NCBI RefSeq assembly: GCF_012222965.1
Contig: NZ_CP038241.1
Coordinates: 1,116,001-1,180,000 of the forward strand
Origin: Allofrancisella inopinata
GTDB taxonomy: Bacteria > Pseudomonadota > Gammaproteobacteria > Francisellales > Francisellaceae
Reading direction: 5' to 3'
DNA length: 64,000 nt
The notes below the pieces were generated by a model. It was not told the origin of the DNA. It did no database searches and saw only the letters and a program-made list of their open reading frames with translations. Shown piece after piece: positions 46,611 through 58,689 of this stretch. Numbering within the stretch: the stretch's first letter is position 1; every line of letters begins with the position of its first letter. Both the position numbers and the translations under genes were made by a program.

Positions 46611-49334
46611 TTATTCAACCTTACCATGACACTGTTTATATTTTTTACCAGAACCACAAGGACAAGGATCATTTCTCTTAATTTTTGGTCCTTGTCTTTT
46701 AACTTGTTGAACTCTTGGCTCTTCTTGCTGATCTTGTGCTTCTGAAGATTTTTGATTATTATCAATCACACTCTCATGCTCAGCTTTAATGTCACTCATA
46801 GACTCCTGCCACTCTTGTTGGGCTCTTTGAGTCTCTTCTTCAGTTCCTATCCTAATTTTAGCCAAAGAACTGATCACATCATACTTAAAGTTATCAAGCA
46901 TACTAGAAAACAATTCAAAAGCTTCTTTTTTGTACTCATTCTTAGGGTCTTTTTGTGCATAGCCTCGTAAATTAATACTATTACGTAAATGATCTATCGC
47001 ACTTAAATGCTCACGCCAGTGTGTATCTAATGATTGCAATAAAGAAAATTTCTCAAACTGCTTAACAACTGTCGGTTCTAAGTCCTTAGTTTTCTCACTA
47101 AATTCAAGCGTTATAGCATCTACAACCATTTTCTTAAGATTTTCTTCACCTAAGTTTTCATTTTCTCGATAAAGCTTTTGTAGATCTATTTTTATCATAA
47201 AATCAGATTTAAGGGCTTTTTCAAGACCTTTCAAATCCCATAACTCATGCATAGATCCTGCTGGAATATAATTGTGGAAGACCTGCTCAGCCACATCCAT
47301 ACGGATATCATTTAAAATATCACTAACATCTTCAGAATCTAAGAATGCTTGTCTTTGCTCATAGATAACTTTACGTTGAGTGTTTACAACATTATCATAT
47401 TCAAGAAGATTTTTACGAATATCAAAATGATAACTCTCTACTTTACTTTGTGCTTTAGATATGACTTTTGACATAAAACCAAAAGCTAACGATTCACCAC
47501 CTTTTAAGCCTTTTTTAACTCGCTCAGCCATTGTAGGTGAAGCAAAAATTCTTAATAAGTTATCATCCATTGATAAATAGAATTTACTCTCTCCAGGATC
47601 CCCCTGACGAGCAGCACGTCCTCTAAGCTGATTATCGATCCTACGTGAATCATGTCGCTCTGAACCTATGATGCATAAGCCTCCAGCCTTTTTCACAGCT
47701 TCATTTCTTTTCTGCCATTCTTCTTTAATTTTTGCAATTTGTTCTTCGGTAGGGTCTTCTAATTGAGCTATCTCAACCTCCCAATTACCACCTAAAATAA
47801 TATCTGTGCCTCGACCTGCCATGTTAGTAGCGATAGTTACAGCACCTGGGAAACCTGCCATTGCAATAATTCCAGCTTCTTTTTCATGTTGTTTAGCATT
47901 TAAGACATTATGTTTAATTTTTTTCTTTTTAAGTAGCGTAGATAAAACTTCTGAAGCTTCAATCGATGCTGTACCTACTAATACTGGCTGACCATTTGCT
48001 ATTCTTTGCTTAATATCTTCTACAATAGCATTAAACTTTTCTCTAACATCGCCATGTATGACATCATGATGATCTTTTCTTATCATTGGTTTGTTAGTAG
48101 GAATAATTATTACTTCCAAACCATAAATTGAATGTAATTCAAAAGCTTCTGTATCAGCTGTACCTGTCATTCCAGCTATTTTATTATAGAGCTTAAAGAA
48201 GTTTTGGAAAGTAATAGACGCCATAGTCTGGTTTTCCGCATTAATCTTAACACCTTCTTTAGCTTCTATAGCCTGATGTAAACCGTCTGACCATCTACGT
48301 CCAGGCATTGCTCTACCAGTGCTTTCATCAATAATTATCACTTCTTGGTCACGTATAATATAATCAACATTTAGCTGATATAAAGAATGTGCTCTTAGAC
48401 ATGCATTTAGATAATGCATTTTGGTTATATTATGAGGACTGTATAGATTATCATCTTCTTCTAAAATACCTTCCTTCTTAAGCATATTCTCAATCTTTGC
48501 ATAACCTTTTTCAGTTAAGTAAGCATTTTTAGACTTTTCATCAACATAAAAATCTTTTTGCTCTTGTCCTTCGTCAAGCTTCTCTTTATCTTGCTTTTCT
48601 AAATACGGTACTAATCTATTGAATAGATTATACATTTCTGAACTATCATCAGAGGCCCCTGAAATTATCAAAGGAGTTCTTGCCTCATCAATTAAGATTG
48701 AATCTACTTCATCTATAATCACAAAATTACGACTTCTTTGAACTTGGTGTTCTTTTTCATAAGCCATATTATCTCTAAGGTAATCAAAACCAAACTCATT
48801 ATTTGTCCCATAAGTAATATCACAAGCATAAGCTTTTTTACGTTGTTCAGAATTTAAATCAGCTATTATTACACCAACTGACATTCCTAAGAAATTGTAA
48901 ATTTCGCTCATTAATTCAGCATCACGTTTAGCCAAATAATCATTCACTGTAATTACATGAACACCTTGACCAGTTAGAGCATTTAAATACGCTGGAAGTG
49001 TCGCAACTAAAGTTTTACCCTCACCTGTTCTCATCTCAGCGACTTTACCCATATGTAAAACAATACCACCTATAAGCTGCACATCATAGTGTCGCATATT
49101 TTTGGTACGTTTAGCTGCCTCTCTTACAGTTGCAAAAGCTTCTGGTAAAAGATTATCCAAATTCTCTGCTTTAGTTAATCTCTCTTTAAACTCTATCGTC
49201 TTAGCTTTTAGTTGCTCATCTGAAAGTTTTTCAAGCTCTACCTCAAGGGAGTTAATTTTATTTACTATCTTCGAAATTTTTTTTATAAATCTGTCATTAC
49301 GACTACCAATAATTTTTTGAACTAAACCCAACAT
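46611..49334 (-). CDS. secA: SecA, protein translocase ATPase
   Basis: Motor that drives unfolded preproteins through SecYEG. 907 residues. Walker A in [24 protein letters not shown]-type box [21 protein letters not shown], motif VI region [16 protein letters not shown], the preprotein cross-linking domain, the helical scaffold, and a C-terminal zinc motif [14 protein letters not shown] that binds SecB and phospholipid. Divergent from the DciA-like gene at 49585 with 250 bp of AT-rich DNA between; no secM is seen upstream. Confidence 0.98.
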   Translation of the reverse strand: MLGLVQKIIGSRNDRFIKKISKIVNKINSLEVELEKLSDEQLKAKTIEFKERLTKAENLDNLLPEAFATVREAAKRTKNMRHYDVQLIGGIVLHMGKVAEMRTGEGKTLVATLPAYLNALTGQGVHVITVNDYLAKRDAELMSEIYNFLGMSVGVIIADLNSEQRKKAYACDITYGTNNEFGFDYLRDNMAYEKEHQVQRSRNFVIIDEVDSILIDEARTPLIISGASDDSSEMYNLFNRLVPYLEKQDKEKLDEGQEQKDFYVDEKSKNAYLTEKGYAKIENMLKKEGILEEDDNLYSPHNITKMHYLNACLRAHSLYQLNVDYIIRDQEVIIIDESTGRAMPGRRWSDGLHQAIEAKEGVKINAENQTMASITFQNFFKLYNKIAGMTGTADTEAFELHSIYGLEVIIIPTNKPMIRKDHHDVIHGDVREKFNAIVEDIKQRIANGQPVLVGTASIEASEVLSTLLKKKKIKHNVLNAKQHEKEAGIIAMAGFPGAVTIATNMAGRGTDIILGGNWEVEIAQLEDPTEEQIAKIKEEWQKRNEAVKKAGGLCIIGSERHDSRRIDNQLRGRAARQGDPGESKFYLSMDDNLLRIFASPTMAERVKKGLKGGESLAFGFMSKVISKAQSKVESYHFDIRKNLLEYDNVVNTQRKVIYEQRQAFLDSEDVSDILNDIRMDVAEQVFHNYIPAGSMHELWDLKGLEKALKSDFMIKIDLQKLYRENENLGEENLKKMVVDAITLEFSEKTKDLEPTVVKQFEKFSLLQSLDTHWREHLSAIDHLRNSINLRGYAQKDPKNEYKKEAFELFSSMLDNFKYDVISSLAKIRIGTEEETQRAQQEWQESMSDIKAEHESVIDNNQKSSEAQDQQEEPRVQQVKRQGPKIKRNDPCPCGSGKKYKQCHGKVE

Positions 49335-49584
49335 GCTTTGAACCTAAACTGTTTTTTATAAAATTAATATTTTAAATATACTATTCTGAATCTACATTAT
49401 ATAGAGTTTGTAGAAAATTTAAATTAAGATAACTAGTTTTTAGTTAAAGACTTGTGTATTAAGGTAAAGGATATGTGATTTTATAATGCAGTTAATTAAG
49501 AATATCCATAGACACTTCTATTGAAATATTTTATCCTAATCCATACGTAAAGTTCTATTTTGGCATCTACAAAGGTTATTAAAA

Positions 49585-50010
49585 ATGACTATATCTATTA
49601 TCCCTGAAAAGATTTCTAATATAGATAAATATAAAACTCGCAGTAAAATAACTAACTCAACCCAAGCAAACAAAGAACTAATAAATAAAACTAAAAATTT
49701 GATCTTATCTATCGAGGTAGCAAATAAAGAATTGAAAAAGCTCGATATCCCTTATTTAAATGATGCCGAAATTGTGTATTATGAGCCTGAAAAAATAATA
49801 TGTAAAAGCCAAAAGGAAATTCTAAAATTTAAAATAAAAGAATTACAATCACAATTTATAGAGATACTAAAAAAAAGTAAGCTTTTTTCCAAATTAAAAA
49901 AAATAGAAGTTTTAATTGATTACTCAAATAATAAAACTACTAAGAAAATTCCTTTAAACCCAAAAGCAAAACAAGCCCTGCAACAAATTAGAAAAGATTT
50001 AAAGATTTAA
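49585..50010 (+). CDS. Possible DciA (DUF721) DnaB-helicase loader
   Basis: 141 residues, no signal peptide or membrane helix. The middle part EKIICKSQKEILKFKIKELQSQFIEILKK then KIEVLIDY has the strand-helix-strand order of the KH-like DUF721 domain (a beta strand, a helix with L-x-x-L-x-x-x-L-x-x-x-L pattern and a I-x-x-x-I strand), and the gene lies next to secA, where dciA is found in other gammaproteobacteria. DciA loads the replicative helicase in bacteria without DnaC. The match is by pattern only, and the N-terminal 40 residues are unlike a standard DciA. AAGG precedes the ATG by about 11 bases. Confidence 0.55.
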   Translation: MTISIIPEKISNIDKYKTRSKITNSTQANKELINKTKNLILSIEVANKELKKLDIPYLNDAEIVYYEPEKIICKSQKEILKFKIKELQSQFIEILKKSKLFSKLKKIEVLIDYSNNKTTKKIPLNPKAKQALQQIRKDLKI

Positions 50011-50013
50011 AGG

Positions 50014-50733
50014 TTAATTATTTTCTAGAGTACCTAAAGCAACTTCCATCATATTAGTGAAAGAATCTTGTCTCTCAGCAGAAGTAGTTGATGCACCTGT
50101 TACAAAACAATCTGATACTGTCATAATCGCAGCTGCTTTTTTACCTAATACTTTTGCATTTGCAAATAGAGCTGCTGTTTCCATCTCTACAACCCCACAA
50201 CCAAATTTTTTACTGATATCCTTATAATCATTGAAATTTTTTCTATAAAAAATATCTGTACAATGCGCCTTTACTTTTTTTAATTCTACATCTAAGTTTT
50301 TAGCTGACTTAACAAGCTCTGAATTTAACTTCGTACTAGGCTTAATCATATTAGTTTTCTCACCTGTCACAAGCTCAATAAACATTGACTCGCCATAACT
50401 TTCTTCAATAAGCACAACATCATAGATTTTATAATCTTCCGTATATGAGCCACAAGACCCTACTCGAATAATATTATCAACATCATAATACTTAAATAAC
50501 TCGTATGAATATATACCCATACTAGGAACACCCATACCAGAACCCATAACACTAACTTTTTGTCCTTTGTAAGTACCTGTGTAACCAAGCATGTTTCTAA
50601 CAGTGTTTACTCTGATAACATCTTCTAAATAATTTTCTGCAATATATCTCGCTCTTAAAGGATCGCCTGGCATTATTACTGTCTTTGCAAACTTATCTTT
50701 GCTATCTGCTTCTATATGAGGAGTTGGTAACAT
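50014..50733 (-). CDS. deoD: DeoD, purine-nucleoside phosphorylase
   Basis: Phosphorolysis of purine nucleosides in salvage. 239 residues, the standard length of the hexameric bacterial type. MPTPHIEA-type start (here LPTPHIEADSKDKFAKTVIMPGDPLRARYIAENYL), the phosphate-binding RVGSCGSY, the substrate loop GCGVVEMETAALFA, and TVSDCF are visible. Convergent with the DciA-like gene, 3 bp apart. A 180-bp gap to ftsH contains the IS-end-like motif near 50881. Confidence 0.96.
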   Translation of the reverse strand: MLPTPHIEADSKDKFAKTVIMPGDPLRARYIAENYLEDVIRVNTVRNMLGYTGTYKGQKVSVMGSGMGVPSMGIYSYELFKYYDVDNIIRVGSCGSYTEDYKIYDVVLIEESYGESMFIELVTGEKTNMIKPSTKLNSELVKSAKNLDVELKKVKAHCTDIFYRKNFNDYKDISKKFGCGVVEMETAALFANAKVLGKKAAAIMTVSDCFVTGASTTSAERQDSFTNMMEVALGTLENN

Positions 50734-50901
50734 ATATTTTTCCTTATTATTATTATATTATTTATATGAGTGGTTGTTTTATATTATCACAATTTATATT
50801 AAAGTTACGTTTTTAATGTAATTCTTTAAGCTAAACTCATTGTCACTTCATTATTACTAAGATAATTACTACAAATTATAGGACTGTTACAAGCTGGAAT
50901 T

Positions 50902-50924
50902 AGAAGGATTAATTTAATCCTTCT
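50902..50924 (+). terminator. Hairpin with T tract overlapping the ftsH stop codon
   Basis: AGAAGGATTA, loop ATT, TAATCCTTCT form a perfect 10-bp stem. On the plus strand it is followed by TTTTATCTTT, the look of an intrinsic terminator. On the minus strand, the direction of ftsH, it contains the ftsH stop codon and is followed by AATTCC, which is a poor tail. No plus-strand gene ends just upstream, so it may instead protect the ftsH mRNA end or block antisense transcription. Confidence 0.4.
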
Positions 50925-52890
50925 TTTTATCTTTATCCATAACTTTGTCCTCTCCCGCCTTAGGCTCAGACTTTATAACATTCTGATCGAGATTAGAAGA
51001 TCCTAAACTAGCTGCTTCATTATGCATATCTTTTGGCTTATAACTATCACCGTAGTCTCCAGGTTCACGCACTTCTCTTCTAGCCATTAGATCATCAACT
51101 TGCATTGCATCTATAGTTTCATACTTCATTAAAGCTTCCGCCATAGCATGTAAAATATCTATATTTTCTTCTAACAGTTTTTTAGCTTTCGCATAACTAG
51201 AGTCTATAAGTTTACGTACTTCAGTATCTACCTCACGTATCGTGACATCAGAAATCTTAGAAGTTCTACCACCAGAGCCTCCAAATGGACCATCATCTTC
51301 TACCTCATAAAGTATAGTGCCCATAGAATCAGATAAGCCCCAACGAGCAACGTAATTACGTGCTATATCTGTTGCTACTTGAATATCATTAGATGCTCCT
51401 GTAGTAACGTGCTCATAACCAAATATTAGCTCCTCTGCCAATCTACCACCAAAAATACTACATAAGCGCCCTTGGAGCACTAATCTACTTTGGCTAACCT
51501 TATCACCATCTGGCATATACATAGTTACACCAAGAGCACGACCTCGTGGTATGATACTAACCTTATAGACAGGATCATGTTCAGGCATAAGTCTACCAAT
51601 GATAGCATGTCCAGCTTCATGATAAGCTGTAAGTTTCTTTTCTTTTTCAGTCATTGCCATTGACCTTCTTTCAGCTCCCATAAGGATCTTATCTTTAGCT
51701 TTTTCAAAATCAGCCATTGTAACTTTTTCTTTAGACTCTTTTGCAGCAAATAGTGCAGCTTCGTTGACTAAATTTGCTAACTCTGCGCCAGAAAAACCTG
51801 GAGTACCGCGAGCAATCCAGTCAGCTCGTACATCATCACCCATATTTATTTTTTTCATATGTACTTTTAATATAGCTTCACGACCTTTGACTGTTGGTAA
51901 GCCTACAGTAACTTGTCTGTCAAACCTACCTGGTCTTAGTAATGCTTTATCAAGCACATCTGGTCTATTGGTTGCTGCTATTATGATAACACCCTCATTA
52001 TCAGCAAAGCCATCCATCTCAACTAACAATTGGTTTAGAGTTTGTTCCCTTTCGTCATTACCGCCACCCATACCAGCACCACGATGGCGACCTACAGCAT
52101 CTATTTCGTCAATAAATACTAAACAAGGTGCTTTTTTCTTAGCTTGCTCAAACATATCACGCACACGTGAGGCACCAACACCTACAAACATTTCAACAAA
52201 ATCAGAACCCGAGATAGAAAAAAATGGAACTTTAGCCTCACCAGCAATAGCTCTAGCTAACAAAGTTTTACCTGTACCAGGAGGTCCAACCATTAAAACG
52301 CCTTTTGGTATTTTACCACCAATTTTTTCATACTTTTTAGGTTCTCTTAAAAAATCAACTATTTCTGCCACATCTTCTTTAGCTTCATCCACCCCAGCAA
52401 CGTCATCTAAAGTAACTTTTATCTGGTCTTCACCTAAAAGTTTAGCCCTACTTCTACCATAAGAAAAAGGACCACCTTTACCTCCACCACCAGCTTTGGC
52501 CATCATATAAATAAAAAATCCAAAGATTAAAAGCATTGGTAACCAGTTAAGTAAAAACGCTAAAAGTAAATTAGGTTTTTCTGGAGCTTTTGCCTTAACT
52601 ACAGCTTTACTAGTTTCTAGCTTACCAACTAGACTACTATCTAACAAAGGTGCGTATGTGACAAAGCTTTCACCAGAACTAGTTTTCCCTGAAATTGTTC
52701 TGCCATCGACATCTACTGAACTTATCTGATTATCTTTTAGCTTAGATACAAATGTTGAATAATCAATATTTCGAGAAGAACTATTCGTATCATTAATACC
52801 ATTAAACAACAATAACATTCCACCAATTATTAATACCCAAAAAATAATATTTTTTAGCATATTACTTTTATTGTCATTATTTTGTGCCAT
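50914..52890 (-). CDS. ftsH: FtsH, membrane-bound ATP-dependent zinc protease
   Basis: Degrades misfolded membrane proteins and regulators such as LpxC and sigma-32 in relatives. 658 residues. Two membrane helices (about 14-30 and 108-130) flank a periplasmic domain; AAA Walker A GPPGTGKT at 202-209, Walker [12 protein letters not shown], second region of homology [20 protein letters not shown], and zinc protease motif HEAGH (His424, Glu425, His428). C-terminus ends in a charged KDKDKKKD tail. It stands 208 bp after uvrA, with a 20-bp palindrome upstream of its start. Confidence 0.98.
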   Translation of the reverse strand: MAQNNDNKSNMLKNIIFWVLIIGGMLLLFNGINDTNSSSRNIDYSTFVSKLKDNQISSVDVDGRTISGKTSSGESFVTYAPLLDSSLVGKLETSKAVVKAKAPEKPNLLLAFLLNWLPMLLIFGFFIYMMAKAGGGGKGGPFSYGRSRAKLLGEDQIKVTLDDVAGVDEAKEDVAEIVDFLREPKKYEKIGGKIPKGVLMVGPPGTGKTLLARAIAGEAKVPFFSISGSDFVEMFVGVGASRVRDMFEQAKKKAPCLVFIDEIDAVGRHRGAGMGGGNDEREQTLNQLLVEMDGFADNEGVIIIAATNRPDVLDKALLRPGRFDRQVTVGLPTVKGREAILKVHMKKINMGDDVRADWIARGTPGFSGAELANLVNEAALFAAKESKEKVTMADFEKAKDKILMGAERRSMAMTEKEKKLTAYHEAGHAIIGRLMPEHDPVYKVSIIPRGRALGVTMYMPDGDKVSQSRLVLQGRLCSIFGGRLAEELIFGYEHVTTGASNDIQVATDIARNYVARWGLSDSMGTILYEVEDDGPFGGSGGRTSKISDVTIREVDTEVRKLIDSSYAKAKKLLEENIDILHAMAEALMKYETIDAMQVDDLMARREVREPGDYGDSYKPKDMHNEAASLGSSNLDQNVIKSEPKAGEDKVMDKDKKKD

Positions 52891-52949
52891 ATTTTTATTT
52901 AAGCCCTTAATTCCTTTTTTAAATTTTAAAAATAAAATCCTAGTATACT

Positions 52950-52969
52950 ATAGTAAAAATTTTTACTAT
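52950..52969. promoter_or_regulatory. 20-bp perfect palindrome upstream of ftsH
   Basis: ATAGTAAAAATTTTTACTAT, a perfect inverted repeat with no loop, about 60 bp before the ftsH ATG on the minus strand. On that strand TATACT (a possible -10) begins two bases after it. It could be an operator covering the ftsH promoter. The composition is AT-rich, so chance is possible, but 20 exact bases is long. Confidence 0.45.
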
Positions 52970-53098
52970 TGGCTAGTTGTTTTAACTAAAAAGCCCAACC
53001 ACAGCTAAATACGTAACTCCTATACCTACATTTTAGTCTATTCAATTACTAATCTAAAGCTGAAATATTAGTTTACTAAACAAAACTTCTAATAATTT

Positions 53099-55921
53099 TT
53101 ATAGTAGCTCTTTTAAATATTTACCTGTATAAGATTCTTTACAGCGAATTATTTCTTCAGGCGTACCTTCAAATATTATTTGTCCACCCTTGTTACCACC
53201 TTCTGGACCTAAATCTATTATCCAATCAGCTGTTTTTATCACCTCTAGGTTATGCTCAATAACAACTATAGTATTTCCTTTATCACGCAGATCCATGATA
53301 ACCTTTAATAACTGATGAATATCATAAAAATGTAATCCTGTTGTTGGTTCATCTAATATATATAAAGTCTTACCTGTAGATCTTTTAGATAGCTCTTTAG
53401 CTAATTTCACACGCTGAGCTTCTCCACCTGATAATGTTGTAGCACTTTGTCCTAGCTTAATGTAAGATAGTCCCACACTCATCAAAGCTTCTAGCTTAGT
53501 TTTAATAGTGGGGACAGCTTGATAGAATTCAAGTGCTTCTTCGACAGTCATTTCTAAAACTTCATAAATGTTTTTCCCTTTATATTGGACTGCTAATGTT
53601 TCTCGGTTATAACGCTTACCTTCACAAACATCACAAGCAACGTATACGTCTGCCAAAAAGTGCATTTCTACTTTTATTACACCATCACCTTGGCAAGCTT
53701 CACACCTTCCACCACGAACATTAAAACTAAATCTACCAGCAGCATAACCTCTTGATCTAGCTTCTGAGGTTGCTGCAAATAACTCACGGATTGGTGTAAA
53801 TACTCCGGTGTAAGTGGCTGGGTTTGAGCGTGGAGTCCTACCAATTGGTGACTGATCAATATCAATAACTTTATCCAAATGATTAAATCCCTTATGAGAT
53901 TTATATTGCATAGGAACTAATGTGCTTCTATTTAACAATCGTGATGCTAGTGGATAAAGTGTTCTATTTATAAGAGTTGATTTACCTGATCCTGAAACTC
54001 CTGTGATACAAGTAAGCACTCCCATAGGAATTCTTAAATCATCACCTTGAAGATTATTACCAGTAGCTCCCGTTATCTCTAAGAATTTGTTTTTATCAGC
54101 TTTAATTCTAATTTCTGGTACTGCTATTTTTTTACGACCACTTAGGTAATCAGCAGTCAGTGAGTTTTGACACTTTATGATAGTGCTATAATCACCTGCA
54201 GCAACAACTTGACCACCATGAACCCCAGCCATAGGACCCATATCGATTATATAATCCGCCTGGCGTATAGCATCTTCATCATGCTCTACAACTATAACAG
54301 TATTGCCAATATTTTTAAGGTTGTGTAAAGCATCAAGCAAACGTTGGTTATCTCGTTGGTGAAGGCCTATAGAGGGCTCATCTAAAATATACATCACACC
54401 AACTAAACCAGCACCTATTTGACTAGCCAGACGAATACGCTGAGCCTCACCACCTGATAAAGTATCTGCTTGTCTTGCTAAACTAAGATATTCTAAACCA
54501 ACATCTGCTAAAAATTGTACTCTTAATTTTATTTCTTTAAGCAGACTCTCAGCTATCACCTGTTGTTGTCCAGCAAACTGTAAGTTACCTAACCAAACTA
54601 ACAGATCTTGAGTAGATAACTGGCAAACATCTGCTATATTTTTGTCAGCTATAAAAATGTTGCGTGCGTACTCATTGATTCTAGCACCGCCGCATGATTT
54701 ACAAGTTAAATTACTCATCAACTCATATAAGTCTTTTTTGACCATATCAGAATCTGACTCATAATACCTACGTTCAAAATGAGGGATTACCCCTTCGAAA
54801 GCTTTTTGACGTACTTGCTTACCTCCACGAATAGAGTCTATCGTCATTTTTATTATCTCTTCATCTGAGCCATATAAGATTATATTCTGTATTTCTTTAG
54901 GCAATTCTGTAAAAGGCTTGTCTAATGAAAATTTATAATGCTGAGCTAATGATTCTAGCTGCGAAAAATAGTATTGATTATTTTTATTCCACTTAGAGAT
55001 AGCTCCAACTCTCAGAGATAAAGTTTCATCAACAATAACTTTTTTCTCATCAAAAAACTCTTTAACACCTAACCCATCACAGCTGCTACAAGCTCCTAAC
55101 GGACTATTAAAAGAAAATATTCTTGGTGAAAGTTCTTTTAATGCAAAACTACATAAAGGACAAGCATGCTTTGATGAAAATAGTACATCTTTAGCACTTT
55201 CATCATTCATATTAGCCAACTTGACTATGCCATTTCCTAAATCTAAGGCTGTTTCAAGTGATTCGGCAATGCGTTGCTGATTATCTTGTTTTGGTTTAAA
55301 TCTGTCTACTACGACATCTATATTATGTTTTTTGTATCGATCCAATTCTGGGTAGTCTTCATCAAGATTGTAAAACTCGCCATTTATTCTAACTCTAATA
55401 TAACCTTGTGCTTGTATTTTATCTAAAAGTGTGTGATGAGTTCCTTTTTTCTCAGAAATAATTGGTGCTAATATCATTAACCTATCATTATCATCAAACT
55501 CTAAAACCCTATCAACCATTTGACTTACAGTTTGAGCTTTAAGCTCAATATTATGAGTAGGACATTTCGGTTGGCCCACTCTAGCAAAAAAAACCCTTAA
55601 ATAATCATAAATTTCTGTAACAGTTCCTACCGTAGAGCGTGGATTATGTGAAGTTGTTTTCTGGTCTATGGAAATAGCTGGTGACAAACCCTCTATGTGT
55701 TCAACTTCTGGCTTGTCCATCATAGATAAAAATTGCCTTGCATAAGAAGATAAAGATTCGACGTATCTTCTTTGTCCTTCAGCATATAAAGTATCAAATG
55801 CAAGGGAGGATTTACCAGAACCACTTAAGCCAGTTATAACTGTTAGCTTATCTCTAGGTATTTCAACGTCGATATTTTTTAGATTATGGGTTTTTGCGCC
55901 CTTAATTATAATTTTTTTCAT
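53099..55921 (-). CDS. uvrA: UvrA, excinuclease ABC subunit A
   Basis: Damage recognition in nucleotide excision repair; loads UvrB. 940 residues. Two ABC ATPase halves: Walker A GLSGSGKS at 31-38 and GVSGSGKS in the second half; signature [16 protein letters not shown] and [16 protein letters not shown]; zinc sites CPLC...CSSC and CEAC...CDVC. The [20 protein letters not shown] motif follows the first P-loop. 37 bp after greA, in the same direction. Confidence 0.98.
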   Translation of the reverse strand: MKKIIIKGAKTHNLKNIDVEIPRDKLTVITGLSGSGKSSLAFDTLYAEGQRRYVESLSSYARQFLSMMDKPEVEHIEGLSPAISIDQKTTSHNPRSTVGTVTEIYDYLRVFFARVGQPKCPTHNIELKAQTVSQMVDRVLEFDDNDRLMILAPIISEKKGTHHTLLDKIQAQGYIRVRINGEFYNLDEDYPELDRYKKHNIDVVVDRFKPKQDNQQRIAESLETALDLGNGIVKLANMNDESAKDVLFSSKHACPLCSFALKELSPRIFSFNSPLGACSSCDGLGVKEFFDEKKVIVDETLSLRVGAISKWNKNNQYYFSQLESLAQHYKFSLDKPFTELPKEIQNIILYGSDEEIIKMTIDSIRGGKQVRQKAFEGVIPHFERRYYESDSDMVKKDLYELMSNLTCKSCGGARINEYARNIFIADKNIADVCQLSTQDLLVWLGNLQFAGQQQVIAESLLKEIKLRVQFLADVGLEYLSLARQADTLSGGEAQRIRLASQIGAGLVGVMYILDEPSIGLHQRDNQRLLDALHNLKNIGNTVIVVEHDEDAIRQADYIIDMGPMAGVHGGQVVAAGDYSTIIKCQNSLTADYLSGRKKIAVPEIRIKADKNKFLEITGATGNNLQGDDLRIPMGVLTCITGVSGSGKSTLINRTLYPLASRLLNRSTLVPMQYKSHKGFNHLDKVIDIDQSPIGRTPRSNPATYTGVFTPIRELFAATSEARSRGYAAGRFSFNVRGGRCEACQGDGVIKVEMHFLADVYVACDVCEGKRYNRETLAVQYKGKNIYEVLEMTVEEALEFYQAVPTIKTKLEALMSVGLSYIKLGQSATTLSGGEAQRVKLAKELSKRSTGKTLYILDEPTTGLHFYDIHQLLKVIMDLRDKGNTIVVIEHNLEVIKTADWIIDLGPEGGNKGGQIIFEGTPEEIIRCKESYTGKYLKELL

Positions 55922-55958
55922 ATAGAATCTGTTTTAAGAATAAAACTAAAAAGTAAAG

Positions 55959-56441
55959 CTATTGATACAAGACTTCCACAATTTCGTAAGTAACTTTTCC
56001 TTTTGGTGTTTCTAAAATAACCTCATCCCCTTCTTCTTTTTTGATAAGCGCGCGTGCTAATGGCGCTTGTATTGATATTTTTTGATTATCTATATCAGCT
56101 TCATCTTCACCAACTATTTTATATGTAAACTCTTCTTCAGTATCTATGTTCACAAGAGTAACTGTACAACCAAATACTACCATACCATTTGCTAGTAATT
56201 TTGTAACATCTATAACTTGTGCATTTGCCAGTTTTGCCTCAATATCTTTTATCCTGCCCTCAATCATACCTTGTCTCTCTCTAGCTGCATGATACTCTGC
56301 GTTTTCTTTTAGATCACCATGCTCACGTGCTTCAGCTATAGCTGCTATAATCTCTGGTCTTTCAACTTTTTTAAGTTGATTAAGCTCAGCTCTAAGTGCT
56401 GCTTCACCGGTTGGTGTCATTGGTATTCTATCACTAGCCAT
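55959..56441 (-). CDS. greA: GreA, transcription elongation factor
   Basis: Stimulates RNA cleavage by stalled RNA polymerase. 160 residues. N-terminal coiled coil with the acidic loop [18 protein letters not shown], in which the Asp-Leu-Lys-Glu tip reaches the catalytic centre, and a C-terminal globular FKBP-like domain ending in [11 protein letters not shown]. 39 bp after the pseudopilin gene. Confidence 0.98.
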   Translation of the reverse strand: MASDRIPMTPTGEAALRAELNQLKKVERPEIIAAIAEAREHGDLKENAEYHAARERQGMIEGRIKDIEAKLANAQVIDVTKLLANGMVVFGCTVTLVNIDTEEEFTYKIVGEDEADIDNQKISIQAPLARALIKKEEGDEVILETPKGKVTYEIVEVLYQ

Positions 56442-56480
56442 TATTTATTCTCCTTAATACAAAATCAAACTTTAATTACT

Positions 56481-57074
56481 TTAATCACATTCATATAATT
56501 CATTACTATTTTTTTTAGTCGGTCTATCAGTATATACTACCCTACCTACTAAGTTTAAAATCAACGCTGCCCTGTACGTGTTAGTTTTATCACAATATAC
56601 TATATTTCCATTGCCTGTAGCCATAAAACCATTAGGACTAATTTTTAAATAGGAGGGATTACCTGATAAGTTGATATAGAGAGATTCTCTATTACCTTTA
56701 GGTAAATTTGCTATTATCCTATCCTCATTAGCTACGTATGTATCTGTAGCATCAGAGCTTTCAAATGCAACTATAGGGTTGTCTCCCCAACTATCAGTAT
56801 TAGCACAGTTAAAGGTTGTTTCATCTAACTTTCCTGTAGCATCAAAACTATCAGCGTTAGCTGCACATATAACCACAGTTTTACCATCAACTCTAGCTTT
56901 TATAACAGCAAACTCAATCATCTTCTGTAGATTCGTAAGCCTTGTTTCTGCAAAAGTTTTGTAATAAAAAGTAAAGGAACTAATAGCAGCCATCATAAGT
57001 ATAGTCATAATAGCTATTACGACCATAACCTCTACTAATGAAAAACCTCTTTTTTTTATATATTGCTTAGGCAT
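56481..57074 (-). CDS. Type IV pilin-like/pseudopilin (FimT/GspH type)
   Basis: 197 residues. The prepilin leader KKRGFSLVEVMVVIAIMTI has the Gly-Phe cleavage site and Glu5 in the mature chain, then an unbroken hydrophobic helix. The mature C-terminus has one disulphide-capable Cys pair, as in minor pilins (NTDSW... and ...YCDKTNTYRAALILNLVGRVVYTDRPT, with ELYECD at the end), the pattern of the GspH/FimT fold. Minor pilin for type IV pili or type II-like machinery; no other pilin gene is near. It follows pgi by one base. Confidence 0.9.
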   Translation of the reverse strand: MPKQYIKKRGFSLVEVMVVIAIMTILMMAAISSFTFYYKTFAETRLTNLQKMIEFAVIKARVDGKTVVICAANADSFDATGKLDETTFNCANTDSWGDNPIVAFESSDATDTYVANEDRIIANLPKGNRESLYINLSGNPSYLKISPNGFMATGNGNIVYCDKTNTYRAALILNLVGRVVYTDRPTKKNSNELYECD

Positions 57075-57075
57075 C

Positions 57076-58689
57076 TTAGAATTTGCTTTTTTGTATTAGA
57101 TTTTTAGTTGATTCGTCAAGTTGAGAATACTCTGTAGAATTAAAATTTCTCATAGCTTTTAAGATATTTTTTCCAAGTTTTTTTCCAAGTTCAACACCCC
57201 ATTGGTCATAACTATTAATGTCCCACAATACACCTTGAACAAATATCTTATGCTCGTATAAAGCTACCAAAGCACCAAGGTTATATGGACTTAATTCTTC
57301 TAGAAGTATTGTAGTACTTGGTCTATTGCCAGGTATTGCTTGATGATAGGCTAATTTCTTTGACTTATACTCATCAACACCATTTTCTAAAAGCTCATTA
57401 TAAACCATATCATAAGATTGTCCAAACATTAGTGCTTGAGACTGGGCAAAACAGTTTGCTAATAAAGACTCCTGATGATTAGAGTAATTATGATAGCTTT
57501 TAGCAACTGCTATAAAGTCAACTGGAATAAAAATATTACCTTGATGCAAAAGTTGGTGAAAAGCATGTTGACCATTTGTGCCAACTCCACCCCAAAGTAT
57601 AGATCCCGTTTGATAATTAACTGTGTTACCAGCTAAATCAACAGATTTACCGTTACTTTCCATATCCGCTTGCTGAAGGTAATCAACAAAGAAACTAAGC
57701 CTATCATCATAAGGCAATAAGGCTTGAGATTGACTATTATATACACATGAATAGTAGCTAGCAAGTAACGCCATAATTACAGGGATATTTTTATCAAAAT
57801 CTGTTTCTTTAAAATGCTTATCTACAGAGTAAGCTCCTGCTAAAAGCTTTTCAAAATTATCATAACCTACTGCAAATGCTATCGGCATACCAATAGATGA
57901 CCATAATGAATAGCGACCACCTACCCAATCCCACATTTTATAACAATGCTCTAAATCAATACCAAACTCTTTAACCTTATCAAGCTGACTAGAAATAGCT
58001 ACAAAGTGATTAGCTACAGCCTGTGTTTCTTTATAATAGTTTAAAAGCCATTCTCTAGCTGAAATAGAATTTAATAGAGTCTCTTCTGTTGAAAAAGATT
58101 TTGAAGCTATGATAAATAAAGTTGTTTCTGGACTAACGCAGCTCAAAGCTTGTAATAACGAATCAGCATCAACATTAGAAACAAAATGTACCTTTAATCC
58201 AGTACAATGATATGGAGTAAGTGCACGAACCACCATCTTTGGACCAAGATCTGAACCACCAATACCTATATTAACCACATCTGTTATTTTTTTACCAGAG
58301 TAACCTTTCCATTCACCAGAAACAACTTTTTCTACAAGCAATTTAACACGTTGTTTTTCTTGCGAAATCTCTAGACGTATGTCTTGGCCATCAACTATTA
58401 GCTGGTCATTTGATAAATCACGTAAAGCAGTGTGTAACACAGCTCTATTTTCTGTAATATTTATTTTTTCACCAGCAAACATTTGATCGATCTTTTGCTT
58501 AAGATTTGAGTCATTCGCCAACTTTACTAGTTTATCAAAGATAATTTTATTTATGAGGTTTTTAGAATAATCAAAATATATCCCTTCATAAGCTAGAGAA
58601 AATTTTTCCACTCTTTTAGAGTCTTTCTCAAATTCTGATTTTAAATTAATATTCTCACTAGTATTTTTTTTTAAATTATCACAAAACAT
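57076..58689 (-). CDS. pgi: Pgi, glucose-6-phosphate isomerase
   Basis: Interconverts glucose 6-phosphate and fructose 6-phosphate. 537 residues. Family motifs [36 protein letters not shown] and the catalytic Lys/His region [23 protein letters not shown] are complete. The first 12 codons overlap the thiamine pyrophosphokinase gene by 11 bp, so the two are translationally coupled. Confidence 0.97.
   Translation of the reverse strand: MFCDNLKKNTSENINLKSEFEKDSKRVEKFSLAYEGIYFDYSKNLINKIIFDKLVKLANDSNLKQKIDQMFAGEKINITENRAVLHTALRDLSNDQLIVDGQDIRLEISQEKQRVKLLVEKVVSGEWKGYSGKKITDVVNIGIGGSDLGPKMVVRALTPYHCTGLKVHFVSNVDADSLLQALSCVSPETTLFIIASKSFSTEETLLNSISAREWLLNYYKETQAVANHFVAISSQLDKVKEFGIDLEHCYKMWDWVGGRYSLWSSIGMPIAFAVGYDNFEKLLAGAYSVDKHFKETDFDKNIPVIMALLASYYSCVYNSQSQALLPYDDRLSFFVDYLQQADMESNGKSVDLAGNTVNYQTGSILWGGVGTNGQHAFHQLLHQGNIFIPVDFIAVAKSYHNYSNHQESLLANCFAQSQALMFGQSYDMVYNELLENGVDEYKSKKLAYHQAIPGNRPSTTILLEELSPYNLGALVALYEHKIFVQGVLWDINSYDQWGVELGKKLGKNILKAMRNFNSTEYSQLDESTKNLIQKSKF

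Noticed and set aside
51764-52462. A 232-codon open frame on the plus strand opposite ftsH
   Set aside because: It lies entirely antisense to the conserved AAA domain of ftsH, has no ribosome site and no recognisable protein features; a by-product of ftsH codon use.
53533-53865. Open frames on both strands within uvrA (63 and 62 codons)
   Set aside because: Both overlap conserved UvrA coding sequence, with His-rich or unnatural composition; not genes.
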